Assembly: GCA_023421505.1 (NCBI GenBank)
Contig: JAEZTJ010000016.1
Location: 35,549 to 99,548 of the forward strand
Source: Bacillota bacterium
GTDB taxonomy: Bacteria; Bacillota; Clostridia; Lachnospirales; Lachnospiraceae
Direction: 5' to 3'
DNA: 64,000 nt
The notes below the pieces were generated by a model. The model saw only the letters and a program-made list of their open reading frames with translations. It searched no databases and was not told the DNA's origin. Within the stretch, counting starts at the first letter, position 1. The number at the start of each line of letters is the position of its first letter. The position numbers were made by a program, and so were the translations under genes. Positions 25,616 to 34,221 of the stretch are shown in pieces.

Positions 25616-26458
25616 TTAATCCAGAAGCTGCGCATTCTTAGGAACAGTATGAAAGGCCTTTTTAAATGCTCTCGAGAAGGTGGAATAATTACGAAAGCCG
25701 CTCTGAAAACAGGCTTCTGTAACGGGACTACCGTTCTGCACAAGATTTTTTGCCAGTAACAGACGCTTTTCTGTAATATAGTTACCAATTGTGTATCCGG
25801 TCTCTTCTTTAAAAAAGTGCATCAGATAATAACGATTAAGATAAAAATACTCAGATAGTTTATCAATTGTAATATCCTCTGCGAGATGTTCATTAATAAA
25901 ATCCAGTATTTGCAGCAGCTTCGTATTTCCTATTGCAGAATTAAGATAATTAATATGATTAGAAATCACCGTACGGTTGAGCTGAATCATAAACTCTAAA
26001 AACAAAATCTTCTGGTAGAGCTCCTTGGCAAAAGCATGATCTGTAAAGGAATGCTCTAGTTCTAGACAAACTTGATAAAGCTTACTCTTTTCTAAAGAAT
26101 GAATTCTAAGTACATTGGTTTTTTCTGATTTAGCACGTTCAAAGCAGTAGCTTAAGTTATAGTCCTGACCAGCATAGCTATGTAGAAATTGTGTTGATAC
26201 ATAAATGATTATCCTTTCATATTCTGAATGATCAAGAACAGCCGGTCTATGAATTTCTCCTTCATTTACCATAACAATATCATAGGGCTTTAAAAGATAA
26301 TTTTTACCTTCAATTGAGTAATTTATATTACCCTTCAGAAAGATGATTATCTTATTAAAATCGTGGTAATGATACGCGAATTCTTTTCTCTGTCTGTCAA
26401 TGATATGAAACATCTTAAAATCATCCTCTAAATATCCGAACTTCTCAAAACTGTTCAT
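25616..26458 (-). CDS. AraC-family transcriptional regulator
   Basis: A 280-residue regulator with an N-terminal cupin (YHYHDFNKIIIFLKGNINYS) and C-terminal AraC double helix-turn-helix (ITIDKLSEYFYLNRYYLMHF and the GFRNYSTFSRAFKKAFHTVP motif). The ATG at 26458 follows GGGAGGTGGCC; the longer start at 26491 lacks an SD. It is divergent from dapA, with a 12 bp inverted repeat in the shared spacer. The effector is unknown. Confidence 0.92.
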   Translation of the reverse strand: MNSFEKFGYLEDDFKMFHIIDRQRKEFAYHYHDFNKIIIFLKGNINYSIEGKNYLLKPYDIVMVNEGEIHRPAVLDHSEYERIIIYVSTQFLHSYAGQDYNLSYCFERAKSEKTNVLRIHSLEKSKLYQVCLELEHSFTDHAFAKELYQKILFLEFMIQLNRTVISNHINYLNSAIGNTKLLQILDFINEHLAEDITIDKLSEYFYLNRYYLMHFFKEETGYTIGNYITEKRLLLAKNLVQNGSPVTEACFQSGFRNYSTFSRAFKKAFHTVPKNAQLLD

Positions 26459-26621
26459 GGCCACCTCCCAATTCCAATGAAACATTAACAAACTATACTT
26501 AATATGATAAATCAGATGCCAATATCTTCCTTAGGCTAATTTATTAAGCTGTACGATTTAAAATGTAAAATTATGAATTCGTATTATTATACAGCATTAT
26601 ATGCAATATTCAAAGCATTAT

Positions 26622-26661
26622 AATTCTATTTTAATAAAATAATGTCATGTAAAATAGAATT
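26622..26661. promoter_or_regulatory. Inverted repeat in the araC-dapA spacer
   Basis: Perfect 12 bp arms AATTCTATTTTA and TAAAATAGAATT are separated by 16 bp, 37 bp before the dapA start. This is a candidate operator or part of the promoter; the AT-richness lowers the weight of the match. Confidence 0.4.
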
Positions 26662-26697
26662 AGAAGATTAAGGGTTTCGTATTTAAGGAGGTCTTTT

Positions 26698-27573
26698 ATG
26701 AAGCTATCAGGTGTTTGGCTGCCAATTATCACCCCTTTTAAAGAGGATAAAATTGATTACAGCTCCTATAAAAAACTTATTGATTATTATACAGAGAAGG
26801 GAATTAACGGACTAATACCACTCGGTACAACGGGCGAAATTCCTACCCTTACCGATTATGAATTTGAAGAAATGATTGAAAAAACCTTGGAATATAATAT
26901 GGATCGTCTGCCGGTCTATGTAGGAGTCGGAGGAAATTATACCGCTAAAGTTATTCAGAAGCTGAAAGTAGCAAGTAAATATCCTATTAAGGGAATCCTT
27001 TCTGTCTGTCCTTATTATAACCGTCCGAATCAGATGGGTATTTATGAACATTTTAAATGCATAGCAGAAGAAACAGATTTAAATATTGTTTTATATAATA
27101 TCCCCTATCGTACCGGGGTGAATATTGAAAATGAAACGGTCTATAAGCTTGCAGAAATAAAGAATATAATCGGGATTAAGGATGCCAGCGGCGATATCAA
27201 ACAGACGGCAGCACTGCTTATGAATCCTCCGAAGGACTTCTCTATCATGACTGGAGAGGATATCCTTTTCTACCTTACCCTAACAATGGGAGGACAGGGA
27301 GGTATTCTGGCTTCAGCTCATATGCGTACAGAAAAGTTTATTGAAGTCTACAATAAGATAAAAGGTAATGACTTAGAAGCGGCCTTTACTATATGGAAGC
27401 AGCTCTATCCGTTTATTCCGCTTTTATTCAAGGAGCCAAATCCTGCCCCTACAAAATATCTGCTTCATAAATTAGGCTTAATTGCTTCTTCTGAGGTAAG
27501 ATTACCGCTGACACAGATATCCGACCAATTAAAGGAGACGCTTGACTCTCTTTCCATAAAACTTTCGTTATAG
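26698..27573 (+). CDS. dapA: 4-hydroxy-tetrahydrodipicolinate synthase family aldolase
   Basis: A 291-residue class I aldolase with the DapA motifs GTTGE (43-47), the catalytic Tyr at 133 and Arg at 138 in LYNIPYRTG, and the Schiff-base Lys at 161 in IGIKDASGD. The ATG follows TTAAGGAGG. It would condense pyruvate with aspartate semialdehyde for lysine and diaminopimelate synthesis. The stand-alone setting beside an AraC regulator, rather than in a lysine operon, leaves open a DapA-like catabolic aldolase, but the Arg-138 and Tyr-133 signature favours DapA itself. Confidence 0.88.
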   Translation: MKLSGVWLPIITPFKEDKIDYSSYKKLIDYYTEKGINGLIPLGTTGEIPTLTDYEFEEMIEKTLEYNMDRLPVYVGVGGNYTAKVIQKLKVASKYPIKGILSVCPYYNRPNQMGIYEHFKCIAEETDLNIVLYNIPYRTGVNIENETVYKLAEIKNIIGIKDASGDIKQTAALLMNPPKDFSIMTGEDILFYLTLTMGGQGGILASAHMRTEKFIEVYNKIKGNDLEAAFTIWKQLYPFIPLLFKEPNPAPTKYLLHKLGLIASSEVRLPLTQISDQLKETLDSLSIKLSL

Positions 27574-27612
27574 GATCAAAGTACAGGCTTGTTATGATAG
27601 ATGAATAACCCT

Positions 27613-28038
27613 TTATTCCTTTAGATAGAGGATGGCTCCAATTAAAAACAGAATAACTCCTGCCATCTTCTTGAAGCTGATCTCAATATTATTTACGATA
27701 GCATCCACTACCATACTGCATAATAGCTGTCCGGACAGAATTAAGATTACGGTATTTGAGATACCTAATTCCGGTATGGCTCTGGCAGACAGATAGATAA
27801 TGGAGGCGCCAAAAATGCCGCCAATAAGCCAGATTGGACTCACTGTTCGTATTTTCGCATAATTCGTTATATTTCCCATGAATATATTGAGAATAAGTAC
27901 CATAAAAGTTCCAATAATCAGGCTGTGCAGTGTAGCGATACCCGGCGTTACGTATTTCCCAAGCTGTGAATTGATACTGCCTTCAAAGGTTGTAAAAATC
28001 CCTGCAAGTACTGCTAAAAGCAAAAAAATTATATTCAT
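27613..28038 (-). CDS. YdcZ/DUF606 family small multidrug-type transporter
   Basis: A 141-residue membrane protein with about five hydrophobic helices. The DUF606 pattern is clear: an N-terminal helix, then GSINSQLGKYV, then a conserved Leu/Ile-rich core. This half-size DMT fold usually works as a dimer. The ATG at 28038 follows GAGG; the frame to 28056 adds six residues without an SD. It is convergent with dapA, only 40 bp apart. The substrate is unknown. Confidence 0.85.
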   Translation of the reverse strand: MNIIFLLLAVLAGIFTTFEGSINSQLGKYVTPGIATLHSLIIGTFMVLILNIFMGNITNYAKIRTVSPIWLIGGIFGASIIYLSARAIPELGISNTVILILSGQLLCSMVVDAIVNNIEISFKKMAGVILFLIGAILYLKE

Positions 28039-28461
28039 AAATATCCTCATTTCCACGCTGCTTAATCGTTATTTGCGAGACTAACACATCATAATTCTTA
28101 CACACTTACTCCGAGGACTGTATTTCACCGTCTTATAATTGCAGCTCTTATACGTATTCGGTTTAATTATAAATATGTGAGGATCTCTTCTTATATACAA
28201 AGCTTAATAGAAATAAATCATAACAGCACAGCCTTCTCATAAACTATCGGACTTTAATTTTATTAAGTTAATATTTCCCTTGTTTATGCAGTTTAAGGTG
28301 TAATAATATTAAGTTATCTATGTACCTTGTACTTTTCTTTCGATTAAAAGATAGGTTCATCTACTGATTACTATAGTAGGTGAACCTGATATAATTTACT
28401 ATGTGGTCAGATATAACAGATACCGAATTACTTATAGTAATATTCTTAGGAGAGCGTACCT
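28039..28461. other. Divergent spacer with a strong inverted repeat
   Basis: About 420 bp separate the YdcZ-like and acetyltransferase genes. The only clear structure is the 13 bp inverted repeat at 28353-28387. I see no small gene. Confidence 0.5.
28353..28387. promoter_or_regulatory. 13 bp inverted repeat upstream of the acetyltransferase
   Basis: Arms AGGTTCATCTACT and AGTAGGTGAACCT have a 9 nt loop and a single wobble. GATATAATTT follows 1 bp later and could be a -10 region for the + strand gene, which would put the repeat over the promoter. It could be an operator or a terminator. Confidence 0.4.
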
Positions 28462-28920
28462 ATGATTAGACATGCATGTGTATGCGATTTAAATTCAATA
28501 TATACATTAATTTGTAATATGGAACAAGTAGAATTGGATTATCATAAATTTAAGAAATTATTTTTAGATATACTAACAGATGAGCATTTTTTTTGCCTCG
28601 TTTTCGAAATAGATAATCTTATTATCGGATGCTTGAATCTAAGAATTGAATATCAGTTGCATCATGTAAGTAAGATTGCAGAAATTATGGAGTTATCCGT
28701 AGCAGAAAACTATCGTTCTTGTGGGGTAGGTAAGCAGTTATTCGCTATGGCTTGTAAAATTGCAAACGAGCAAGGATGCTCTCAAATTGAAGTATGCTGT
28801 AACAAACTAAGAGTTGATGCACATCGTTTTTATGAACGGGAAGGTATGAAAAGGTATCATTACAAATTTACTAGAAAAATATCCGGAAGCCCTATGACTG
28901 ATAACAAATTGGGTATTTAA
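28462..28920 (+). CDS. GNAT-family N-acetyltransferase
   Basis: A 152-residue acetyltransferase. The acetyl-CoA loop is visible in AEIMELSVAENYRSCGVGKQ, and the later CCNKLRVDAHRFYEREGM is the common GNAT motif B region. The ATG follows TTAGGAGAGCG. It is a monocistronic gene with a terminator-like hairpin after it. The acceptor substrate is unknown. Confidence 0.88.
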   Translation: MIRHACVCDLNSIYTLICNMEQVELDYHKFKKLFLDILTDEHFFCLVFEIDNLIIGCLNLRIEYQLHHVSKIAEIMELSVAENYRSCGVGKQLFAMACKIANEQGCSQIEVCCNKLRVDAHRFYEREGMKRYHYKFTRKISGSPMTDNKLGI

Positions 28921-28964
28921 GTAAATGTCTATTGCAATAACTAATGTTTAAAATTCCCAACTAT

Positions 28965-29002
28965 CTCAGGATCAATCTGATAAAATACAGATGAGTCCTG
29001 AG
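28965..29002. terminator. Bidirectional terminator between convergent genes
   Basis: The stem CTCAGGATCAATCTG / CAGATGAGTCCTGAG (two mismatches) has an 8 nt loop. It lies 45 bp after the acetyltransferase stop and 29 bp after the stop of the convergent membrane protein. Confidence 0.65.
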
Positions 29003-29030
29003 AAGTAGGGCTAATATTTTGTATTTATTC

Positions 29031-29495
29031 TTAGGCTGGCATTTTCTTATAATTAATCATAAGGTAGCTATAAAAAAGTAAGCTCCCTCCTAACAAGGCA
29101 TAACCGACAATATAATAGAATTTTATATACAAAGAAGCCGTTCCCGCTATCTCCACTACTCCCTTTAGCATACTTCCGACTGTCAATACCGCAATACCGG
29201 AATTATAAAGATTATAGATTCTTCTGTAGCCCTTAAAGAGATATAGCTTAGAAAAGAACAAGGCCATGATTAAGTATACGAAGGAACCTCCGATCAGAGG
29301 ATATAAAAACATATACGTCATAGCATCGGAACTCACTCCGTGTCCGTATAGCGAATAGACCTTATTGACAGTAATGGTTAAAATGGTTACAAATAGATAC
29401 GCCACTACCGTCTTTTTTACAGGATTTTTTTTATCGACCTTAATATCCAATATAGACAATATCGCTGACCTCTCTTTCTCCAAAACTTCTGCCAT
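29031..29495 (-). CDS. Small membrane protein of unknown function
   Basis: 154 residues with four probable helices (VVAYLFVTILTITV, FLYPLIGGSFVYLIMALFF, GIAVLTVGSML and YIVGYALLGGSLLFYSYL). It overlaps the end of the upstream glycosidase-type gene by 56 bp if the ATG at 29495 is used. A TTG at 29459 after GAGAGG would shorten the overlap and is an equal candidate. I do not recognise the family. Coupling to the upstream gene suggests a shared envelope function. Confidence 0.65.
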   Translation of the reverse strand: MAEVLEKERSAILSILDIKVDKKNPVKKTVVAYLFVTILTITVNKVYSLYGHGVSSDAMTYMFLYPLIGGSFVYLIMALFFSKLYLFKGYRRIYNLYNSGIAVLTVGSMLKGVVEIAGTASLYIKFYYIVGYALLGGSLLFYSYLMINYKKMPA

Positions 29496-30372
29496 CCGTC
29501 GGTATATTTACAAGCTCCCCGTTGAAATACATCGTTGAAGAACCTCCTCCATCGAGATTATAGGCAGTTACACAGCCTTTGTCAGCAAAGATTTGTGCCA
29601 ATTCAAGGAGTGAGAGGCCTTCGCTTTCTTCGGTCCTTCCATCCGATACCACAATAATATAATGAAGAGGCTCAATCATCCCTATTGCCGTTCTGGGATT
29701 ACTCGCCATTGATCTGGCAACTTCACTTTTGGAATTTACAACAATATTGCCCTCCTCAATTAATGCCGGACCAAAGGATAATATCTGCCAGATTGATGTC
29801 AGGTCTAGAGCTGCCAGATTAGTTTTCCTTTCATAAAATAAGGAAAAGCTACCCGCATAATCAATCACTAAAGCCTGAGCATCTCCAGCAGTATCACGAT
29901 ACAGTGTTCCGTTACGTAGTACCCAGCCATAATCCCGAAAGCCATAGAAATCTCCATTGACTGCAAAGATAGCATTATTTTTTTCTGCCATACTTGAAGT
30001 GGTTTCCTTGATATTCCGTCCATAGGTCTCCTCAGCCAGGGCTGTTTTCAAATAAGCTACATCCGTAAGCTGTATATCTGCTATATAAATAGCAGTATCA
30101 TATTCATTAATTGTTTCAATATTAATTTGAATATTTTTATCTTCATAGGAGGAAGCGGTAATGGCTTCAGCTTCTTCTACTTTATCATCTTCTATCTCAT
30201 CCTCTGCTTCTTCTGTTTCATTTGCTTTTAAGGTTCTTAATTCAGTATCAACAACCTCTGTATACCTTTTTGGAATGAGAAAGGTATCTAATAGTACAAA
30301 GGTAGTAAAACTGATTAACAACACGGAAAATACAACTGCCCAGCTATAAGGCTTATAGAAAAATCCTTTCAT
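29440..30372 (-). CDS. Membrane-anchored phosphodiester glycosidase (NAGPA-domain) protein
   Basis: 310 residues. One N-terminal helix (residues ~11-32) anchors it, followed by a Glu/Asp-rich region at ~50-70 and then the NAGPA/phosphodiester glycosidase domain. Typical stretches are AIFAVNGDFYGFRDYGWVLR, RTAIGMIEPLHYIIVVSDGR and AYNLDGGGSSTMYFNG. The domain is found in GlcNAc-1-phosphodiester alpha-N-acetylglucosaminidase and in bacterial exopolysaccharide or wall-polymer enzymes. It should act on the outside of the cell. SD AAGGAGC precedes the ATG. It is the first of a two-gene unit. Confidence 0.85.
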   Translation of the reverse strand: MKGFFYKPYSWAVVFSVLLISFTTFVLLDTFLIPKRYTEVVDTELRTLKANETEEAEDEIEDDKVEEAEAITASSYEDKNIQINIETINEYDTAIYIADIQLTDVAYLKTALAEETYGRNIKETTSSMAEKNNAIFAVNGDFYGFRDYGWVLRNGTLYRDTAGDAQALVIDYAGSFSLFYERKTNLAALDLTSIWQILSFGPALIEEGNIVVNSKSEVARSMASNPRTAIGMIEPLHYIIVVSDGRTEESEGLSLLELAQIFADKGCVTAYNLDGGGSSTMYFNGELVNIPTDGRSFGEREVSDIVYIGY

Positions 30373-30407
30373 TCGTATTATTGCTCCTTACTCTTCATGA
30401 TATAATC

Positions 30408-30485
30408 AGGTAATTGCGATACTACATAGTTTTAATAATAATATACACATTACATACCTATAATTAATGCGTTTCGTAATTAACA
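30408..30485. repeat. Internally deleted copy E of the hairpin repeat
   Basis: It begins AGGTAATTGCGATACTACAT and ends ATGCGTTTCGTAATTAAC, matching the terminal arms of the full copies. The middle is reduced to an AT-rich stretch containing ATATACACATTACAT. Confidence 0.6.
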
Positions 30486-30666
30486 ATATGAGATAATGCT
30501 ACAATAATTTCTTACAATTAACAAGCTGGAAGTATTATTGTTTAAAGAGAATTTCTTCCGTCTGTTGATATTATTACTGTACTCATTAAATGTGATGAAT
30601 TTATGAAATACCTCTTAATATTTTATGAACCTGATATTTCTTACGTTTCAATAACCCTGCAGATAT

Positions 30667-30732
30667 AAAAGGGCTCTGAAAACGGATAAATTACTCGCTG
30701 ATTAATCAGCTGTTCCGTTCTCAGAGCCTTTT
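30667..30732 (-). terminator. Terminator downstream of the gas vesicle region
   Basis: AAAAGGGCTCTGAAAACGGA pairs with TCCGTTCTCAGAGCCTTTT, and CAGCTGATTAATCAGC forms part of an inner hairpin. On the minus strand the stem ends in a U-rich CCCTTTTATATC. It lies 36 bp after the 30769 stop and should be the end of the gvp transcript. Confidence 0.8.
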
Positions 30733-30768
30733 ATTATTACTATATTTTTACCATAATAACATCGTTAG

Positions 30769-31170
30769 TTAATCATCCTCATCGTCATCCTCATCAGTTA
30801 AAGGCATAATAACTCTTGTAGTGCCTGATGACAGCTGAATGAGCGGAATATAGAGCAGCTTAATGTTAGTATTATTTTGCTCCTTCATAAATTCCCCCGT
30901 ATATCTTTGATACCTTCTATGCGGTTTAGCAGCCACTGCTTCCTTCACAGGCTTTTCCTGCGGTTTTTCTACTGCTAAGCGCTTACTTAATTCTTCAGCT
31001 AATTTTTCAGGTGAAACTAAGGCTCTTTTCACCTCATCAACACTTGTATTTTCAGAAGCTTCCATAATATATCTGATCAGTTCATTTTCTAATTTGATTT
31101 TGTACTGCTCAGGAGCATTTAAATCAGACATGACACAATCAACATAATCGATTAATCTTTGTGTTACCAT
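30769..31170 (-). CDS. HAAS-like helical protein with acidic tail, downstream of gvpL
   Basis: A 133-residue protein. The N-terminal ~65 residues look like the HAAS/DUF1700-type helical domain (LIDYVDCVMSDLNAPEQYKI, later SPEKLAEELSKRL). A Lys/Pro linker follows, then a hydrophobic but probably not membrane-spanning LLYIPLIQLS, and the end is strongly acidic (TDEDDDEDD). GGAGG precedes the ATG. It lies between the last gvp gene and the terminator, separated from gvpL by a hairpin repeat. I cannot tell if it belongs to gas vesicle function. Confidence 0.6.
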   Translation of the reverse strand: MVTQRLIDYVDCVMSDLNAPEQYKIKLENELIRYIMEASENTSVDEVKRALVSPEKLAEELSKRLAVEKPQEKPVKEAVAAKPHRRYQRYTGEFMKEQNNTNIKLLYIPLIQLSSGTTRVIMPLTDEDDDEDD

Positions 31171-31261
31171 ACAGCTTCCTCCAATTTCATATTAGGGAAA
31201 AATTTAAACTAACTTAGGTAATCAATATAATCTATATTTAAATCAATCCCTATCATATAAT

Positions 31262-31390
31262 ATGTCGAAACCTGTATTATTGTGTCTTAATAGACAAAGA
31301 TACTTATTCTATTGCTCCAACGTTCTTCCATTCTGATAATATTTAACTGTGTATTCAATGCTTACTACTAATGAGGTTTGCGTTTACCTC
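31262..31390. repeat. Degenerate full-length copy F of the hairpin repeat
   Basis: Running along the + strand, GTCGAAACC, then GACAAAGATACTTATTCTAT, then TGCTCCAACG, then ACTGTGTAT and finally GGTTTGCGTTTACC follow the same order as the copy at 3773-3922. The right end lies 2 bp before the gvpL stop codon. No clear target duplication remains. Confidence 0.55.
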
Positions 31391-31392
31391 TA

Positions 31393-32175
31393 TTATTCAC
31401 AGAAGCTGAAGGGAGGCCAGGGTCCGGACATCTCTATCATAAATCCATTCTCTTTATTCTGACTTTTCAGTTCATCAATTTTTGAAGCAAATTGCTCCTG
31501 CTTCTCTTTATCAATTAGAAAAGCACAATTCAATCTCATCGGAGTAGATATCCCAGTGATTTCTTTTGCAATAATCTTATTCGATTTCATCTCAACCGCA
31601 AAGCTATTTAAGCTTTCTATAAAACTGTTGGCAATACTGCATATTCTATTATTAATTCTATCATCTAATTCACTGTCAAATTTCTTTTTCAGGAAAAAAG
31701 CTGCCCCCTTCGGTTTACCGGCCAGGCTTTTTTCAAATCCGTCAATCTCCTCTCCCATCACTTTATCTTTATATTTCTTTCCATCACAATATATTTTTAC
31801 GCTCAATTCATCCCTATTATTAATTCGTTCAAAACTATGTATAAAAAGCTCTAAATTCTCAGTTATAATATTTTTCACTCTTTCCTCCGAGTGAAATATC
31901 GTCAGGAATTTCATTGGTATCACATTTGATAGCGTATGTATTTTCAGAATAATGTCCATGAACATGACAGCTTTCTCCTTCAGCCACTCCACATCTTCCC
32001 CCTTATCTGCCATTGCTTCTTCCCCATATTCCTCTAAGCTTACATCACCAACAATTGCATATAGTCCGCAGCATTCAATACTATACAGTTTGCCGTTTCC
32101 ATCCATTCCGTTTATACCCAGAATATCCTCATTTAATTTATTTGCAATACAATAAAGTAATATCCCCTTATTCAT
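31393..32175 (-). CDS. gvpL: Gas vesicle protein GvpL/GvpF family
   Basis: A 260-residue GvpF/L family protein. The N-terminal strand GILLYCIANKL and the C-terminal signature EMSGPWPPFSF are diagnostic, and the middle has SNVIPMKFLTIFHSEERVKN, as in the family. These proteins help assembly of the GvpA shell and may be minor components. The ATG at 32175 follows GGAGGG. It is the last recognisable gvp gene of the gvpH-G-S-F-K-J-L run, and a copy of the SD-targeting element R1 lies in its leader. Confidence 0.9.
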   Translation of the reverse strand: MNKGILLYCIANKLNEDILGINGMDGNGKLYSIECCGLYAIVGDVSLEEYGEEAMADKGEDVEWLKEKAVMFMDIILKIHTLSNVIPMKFLTIFHSEERVKNIITENLELFIHSFERINNRDELSVKIYCDGKKYKDKVMGEEIDGFEKSLAGKPKGAAFFLKKKFDSELDDRINNRICSIANSFIESLNSFAVEMKSNKIIAKEITGISTPMRLNCAFLIDKEKQEQFASKIDELKSQNKENGFMIEMSGPWPPFSFCE

Positions 32176-32179
32176 CCTA

Positions 32180-32254
32180 ACCCTCCATCTGCTGCCAACA
32201 CCTGCGAATTTGGGCAGCGCACAAATTTGCCGATTGAAAAATCTTTGGTTCTTC
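32180..32254 (-). repeat. SD-targeting hairpin element R1, copy b (decayed at its far end)
   Basis: From 32191 outward the sequence matches copies a and c over about 62 bp (GCTGCC, CCTGCGAATTTGGGCAGCGC, then GATTGAAAAATCTTTG). The distal arm has diverged to GGTTCTTCG. The body begins three bases before the gvpL SD (GGAGGGTTA, minus strand), and the duplicate SD on the other side survives only as AGAGGATAGG. Confidence 0.65.
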
Positions 32255-32280
32255 GAGAGTGCGAAATGCCTATCCTCTCT

Positions 32281-32625
32281 CTATAGTTTTTCCTCTAACT
32301 TACTAAGTCTTTCCATCAGTAATTTATTTTGCTCTTGTAAAAGTCTTGTCTGCAGCTCTTCCTCCTTTTGTCTAGCCTCCTTAAGCTCCTTTTCTGCCTT
32401 CGCCTTACTAGATAAGTTAGGATCTGATTCCCACCAGTCAATTCCCATTTCTTTCGCTTTATCGATTGATGCGACGACCAGTCTGATCTTTATGGTAAGT
32501 AGTTCAACATCAGCTAACGCTATACTGATATCTCCTGCGATAACCACTCCTTTGTCAAGAATTTTCTCTAATATCTCTCCAAGAGTTGAGCCTGACGTTG
32601 ACTGATTTAAGTTACTCGATCCCAT
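32281..32625 (-). CDS. gvpJ: Gas vesicle protein GvpJ (GvpA-like with coiled-coil tail)
   Basis: A protein of 114 residues. The GvpA-like core EILEKILDKGVVIAGDISIA and the later IKIRLVVASIDKAKEMGIDW are typical of GvpJ/GvpS proteins. The C-terminal 50 residues form a predicted coiled coil rich in Lys, Glu and Gln (KAEKELKEARQKEEELQTRL). GvpJ is thought to help nucleate or cap the shell. The start at 32625 follows AAGGAGGT. It sits directly after gvpK. Confidence 0.88.
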   Translation of the reverse strand: MGSSNLNQSTSGSTLGEILEKILDKGVVIAGDISIALADVELLTIKIRLVVASIDKAKEMGIDWWESDPNLSSKAKAEKELKEARQKEEELQTRLLQEQNKLLMERLSKLEEKL

Positions 32626-32666
32626 ACACAATACCTCCTTCATAATATGCTAAATAATCAATACAA

Positions 32667-33011
32667 CTACATTAAATCACCAAGCGGCCCAAGATTTAAA
32701 TTAAGGTCTTCTTCTGTTAAGTTAAATACCTCTCGGAGTTCTATCATCTTTAATTCTAATTTCATAAAAGCTTCCCCTAACTTCTCTATATCTGCATCAT
32801 CCACTGTTCCGTTTTCAATTCTTCTCATAGCCTGATTTTCCATTAGTCTTCTTAACAGCTCAATTAATGTTAGTACTAATTTTGCAAGTCCCTGTTGAAC
32901 TCCCTCCGGATCAGCATTCAATCTGTTCTTAAAGCTTTGATTAATTGTATCTATATCCTCTGTAAAATCCTCCAAACTGTCCATATCATCTAGATCCCTT
33001 ACATTACCCAT
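32667..33011 (-). CDS. gvpK: Gas vesicle protein GvpK
   Basis: A 114-residue GvpK family protein. The family region RLNADPEGVQQGLAKLVLTL and the later IELLRRLMENQAMRRIENG are clear, with the C-terminal DIEKLGEAFMKLELKMIELR helix. GvpK is an essential assembly protein in studied clusters. Its start overlaps the end of the upstream gvpF by a few bases (GGTAATG), so translation is probably coupled. Confidence 0.92.
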   Translation of the reverse strand: MGNVRDLDDMDSLEDFTEDIDTINQSFKNRLNADPEGVQQGLAKLVLTLIELLRRLMENQAMRRIENGTVDDADIEKLGEAFMKLELKMIELREVFNLTEEDLNLNLGPLGDLM

Positions 33012-33735
33012 TCTCTTCCCCTTCTCTGACTATATTTACAAAATGATATGCTGGCCACGGACCGCTATATAGTATTTTATATGCAGGGTTATTCTTCTTC
33101 ATTTCTAATACAACCTTCTCAAAGCTGTCCTGCTTCTCTGACTCCACCAAATAAGACGCATTAAAGATAAGGTTATTCTTTAAGGGCTTTGAGCAGCTGC
33201 TGCCTACAGCAATCTCCTCCAAATTCTTATGATACAGCTCAATTGAATATAAAATCTCATCAATTTTACTTTGTCTAGAGCAGTATCTTTCATACCGTTT
33301 CCTCATATACTCTTTGGGTACTTTAAGTAATTCCTTGTCCCTCTCATCTTCTTTTTCAAAATCCAATTTAAAAAACACCTTAATTCCAAGTTCTACTTTT
33401 CCTGCTATATAATCCAGATTCTTGATGAACTGAGGATAGTACCTCTGAAGCATTTCGATTACACTTTCCTTATCTTTGCAGATTGTTGAAAAGCGCATCG
33501 GTAAAATATCTGATTTTTCCATTAAGCCTCTAATTACATTTTCATGGCACTGAAGATTTTCATACTTTGCTTCAATGTAGGTATATGTAGTATCGCTTAC
33601 ATATGCAGCTATATTTTCATATGTAATCGTATAAACCGGCTGCTTATTATGCCCCGGCAAAATATTCATCTCCATTGCCGGTTGATGATAGGTAATGCAA
33701 TAAATATATAGGTTATTTCTCTCCAATATGATCAC
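33004..33735 (-). CDS. gvpF: Gas vesicle protein GvpF/GvpL family, GTG start
   Basis: A 243-residue GvpF/L protein. The start is taken as GTG at 33735, preceded by GAGGGAA, giving the typical N-terminus MIILERNNLYIYCITYHQP; a longer TTG start at 33771 lies inside gvpS and was rejected. LPMRFSTICKDKESV and the C-terminal ILYSGPWPAYHFVNIV are family marks (WPA instead of the usual WPP). It overlaps gvpS upstream by 23 bp and gvpK downstream by 8 bp. Confidence 0.88.
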   Translation of the reverse strand: MIILERNNLYIYCITYHQPAMEMNILPGHNKQPVYTITYENIAAYVSDTTYTYIEAKYENLQCHENVIRGLMEKSDILPMRFSTICKDKESVIEMLQRYYPQFIKNLDYIAGKVELGIKVFFKLDFEKEDERDKELLKVPKEYMRKRYERYCSRQSKIDEILYSIELYHKNLEEIAVGSSCSKPLKNNLIFNASYLVESEKQDSFEKVVLEMKKNNPAYKILYSGPWPAYHFVNIVREGEENG

Positions 33736-33916
33736 ACTTCCTGTTCCCTCTGATTGTATCAATTGACCCAATCACTAATCTGAGTCCTACGTAAATGAGA
33801 TCAATGTCTGCAATTGATATCATTAAATCACCATAAATGACAATTCCTTTATCTAACAGTCTGTCAAGAAGTTCGAGAAGAGTCATTTCATTTTGCTCTT
33901 CAGATAAGTTATCCAT
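33713..33916 (-). CDS. gvpS: Small GvpA-family protein (GvpS/GvpM-like)
   Basis: A 67-residue protein that is a second type of GvpA homologue. The core TLLELLDRLLDKGIVIYGDL and then MISIADIDLIYVGLRLVIGS is closer to GvpJ/M/S than to the GvpA shell protein. The ATG at 33916 follows GGAG with 5 nt spacing. Members act as minor shell or nucleation components. The S or M label cannot be settled without alignment. Confidence 0.85.
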   Translation of the reverse strand: MDNLSEEQNEMTLLELLDRLLDKGIVIYGDLMISIADIDLIYVGLRLVIGSIDTIRGNRKCDHIGEK

Positions 33917-33983
33917 TATGACTCCATTTCTCCGCCACAATGCAATGAATAACGTAAGGCTTTAGCTGCAGCGGTGAATTACC

Positions 33984-34202
33984 TTACATTAAGTTTTCTT
34001 TTTTATAATTTCTTACCTCTTTTAGCTGCTCAAGAATAATAGCTTCCGAGGCCTCGTATTCCTCTTCGCTTATTTTTCCCTGCTCCAAGTCATTATATAA
34101 TTCATCAAGGGCTTCCATATATCTTGTTTCATCCAACCATTCCTTTAAGCCTTCGTCGTAAATAAGTTCAAATACATTCATTGCCGCACGAAACAATCCC
34201 AT
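33984..34202 (-). CDS. gvpG: Gas vesicle protein GvpG
   Basis: A 72-residue helical protein starting MGLFRAAMNVFELIYDEGL, with LYNDLEQGKISEEEYEASEA in the second half, as is typical of GvpG. The ATG at 34202 follows GGAGGAAG. GvpG is a small assembly factor that interacts with GvpF in studied systems. It lies 19 bp after gvpH and upstream of gvpS. Confidence 0.88.
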   Translation of the reverse strand: MGLFRAAMNVFELIYDEGLKEWLDETRYMEALDELYNDLEQGKISEEEYEASEAIILEQLKEVRNYKKENLM

Positions 34203-34221
34203 CGTTTTACTTCCTCCTCCA

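Larger units (their letters stand above)
30373..30768. other. Gene-free spacer with repeat and terminator
   Basis: About 395 bp. It holds a shortened MITE-like repeat (30408-30485) close to the glycosidase promoter, AT-rich DNA, and the terminator of the gas vesicle side (30667-30732). Confidence 0.5.
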
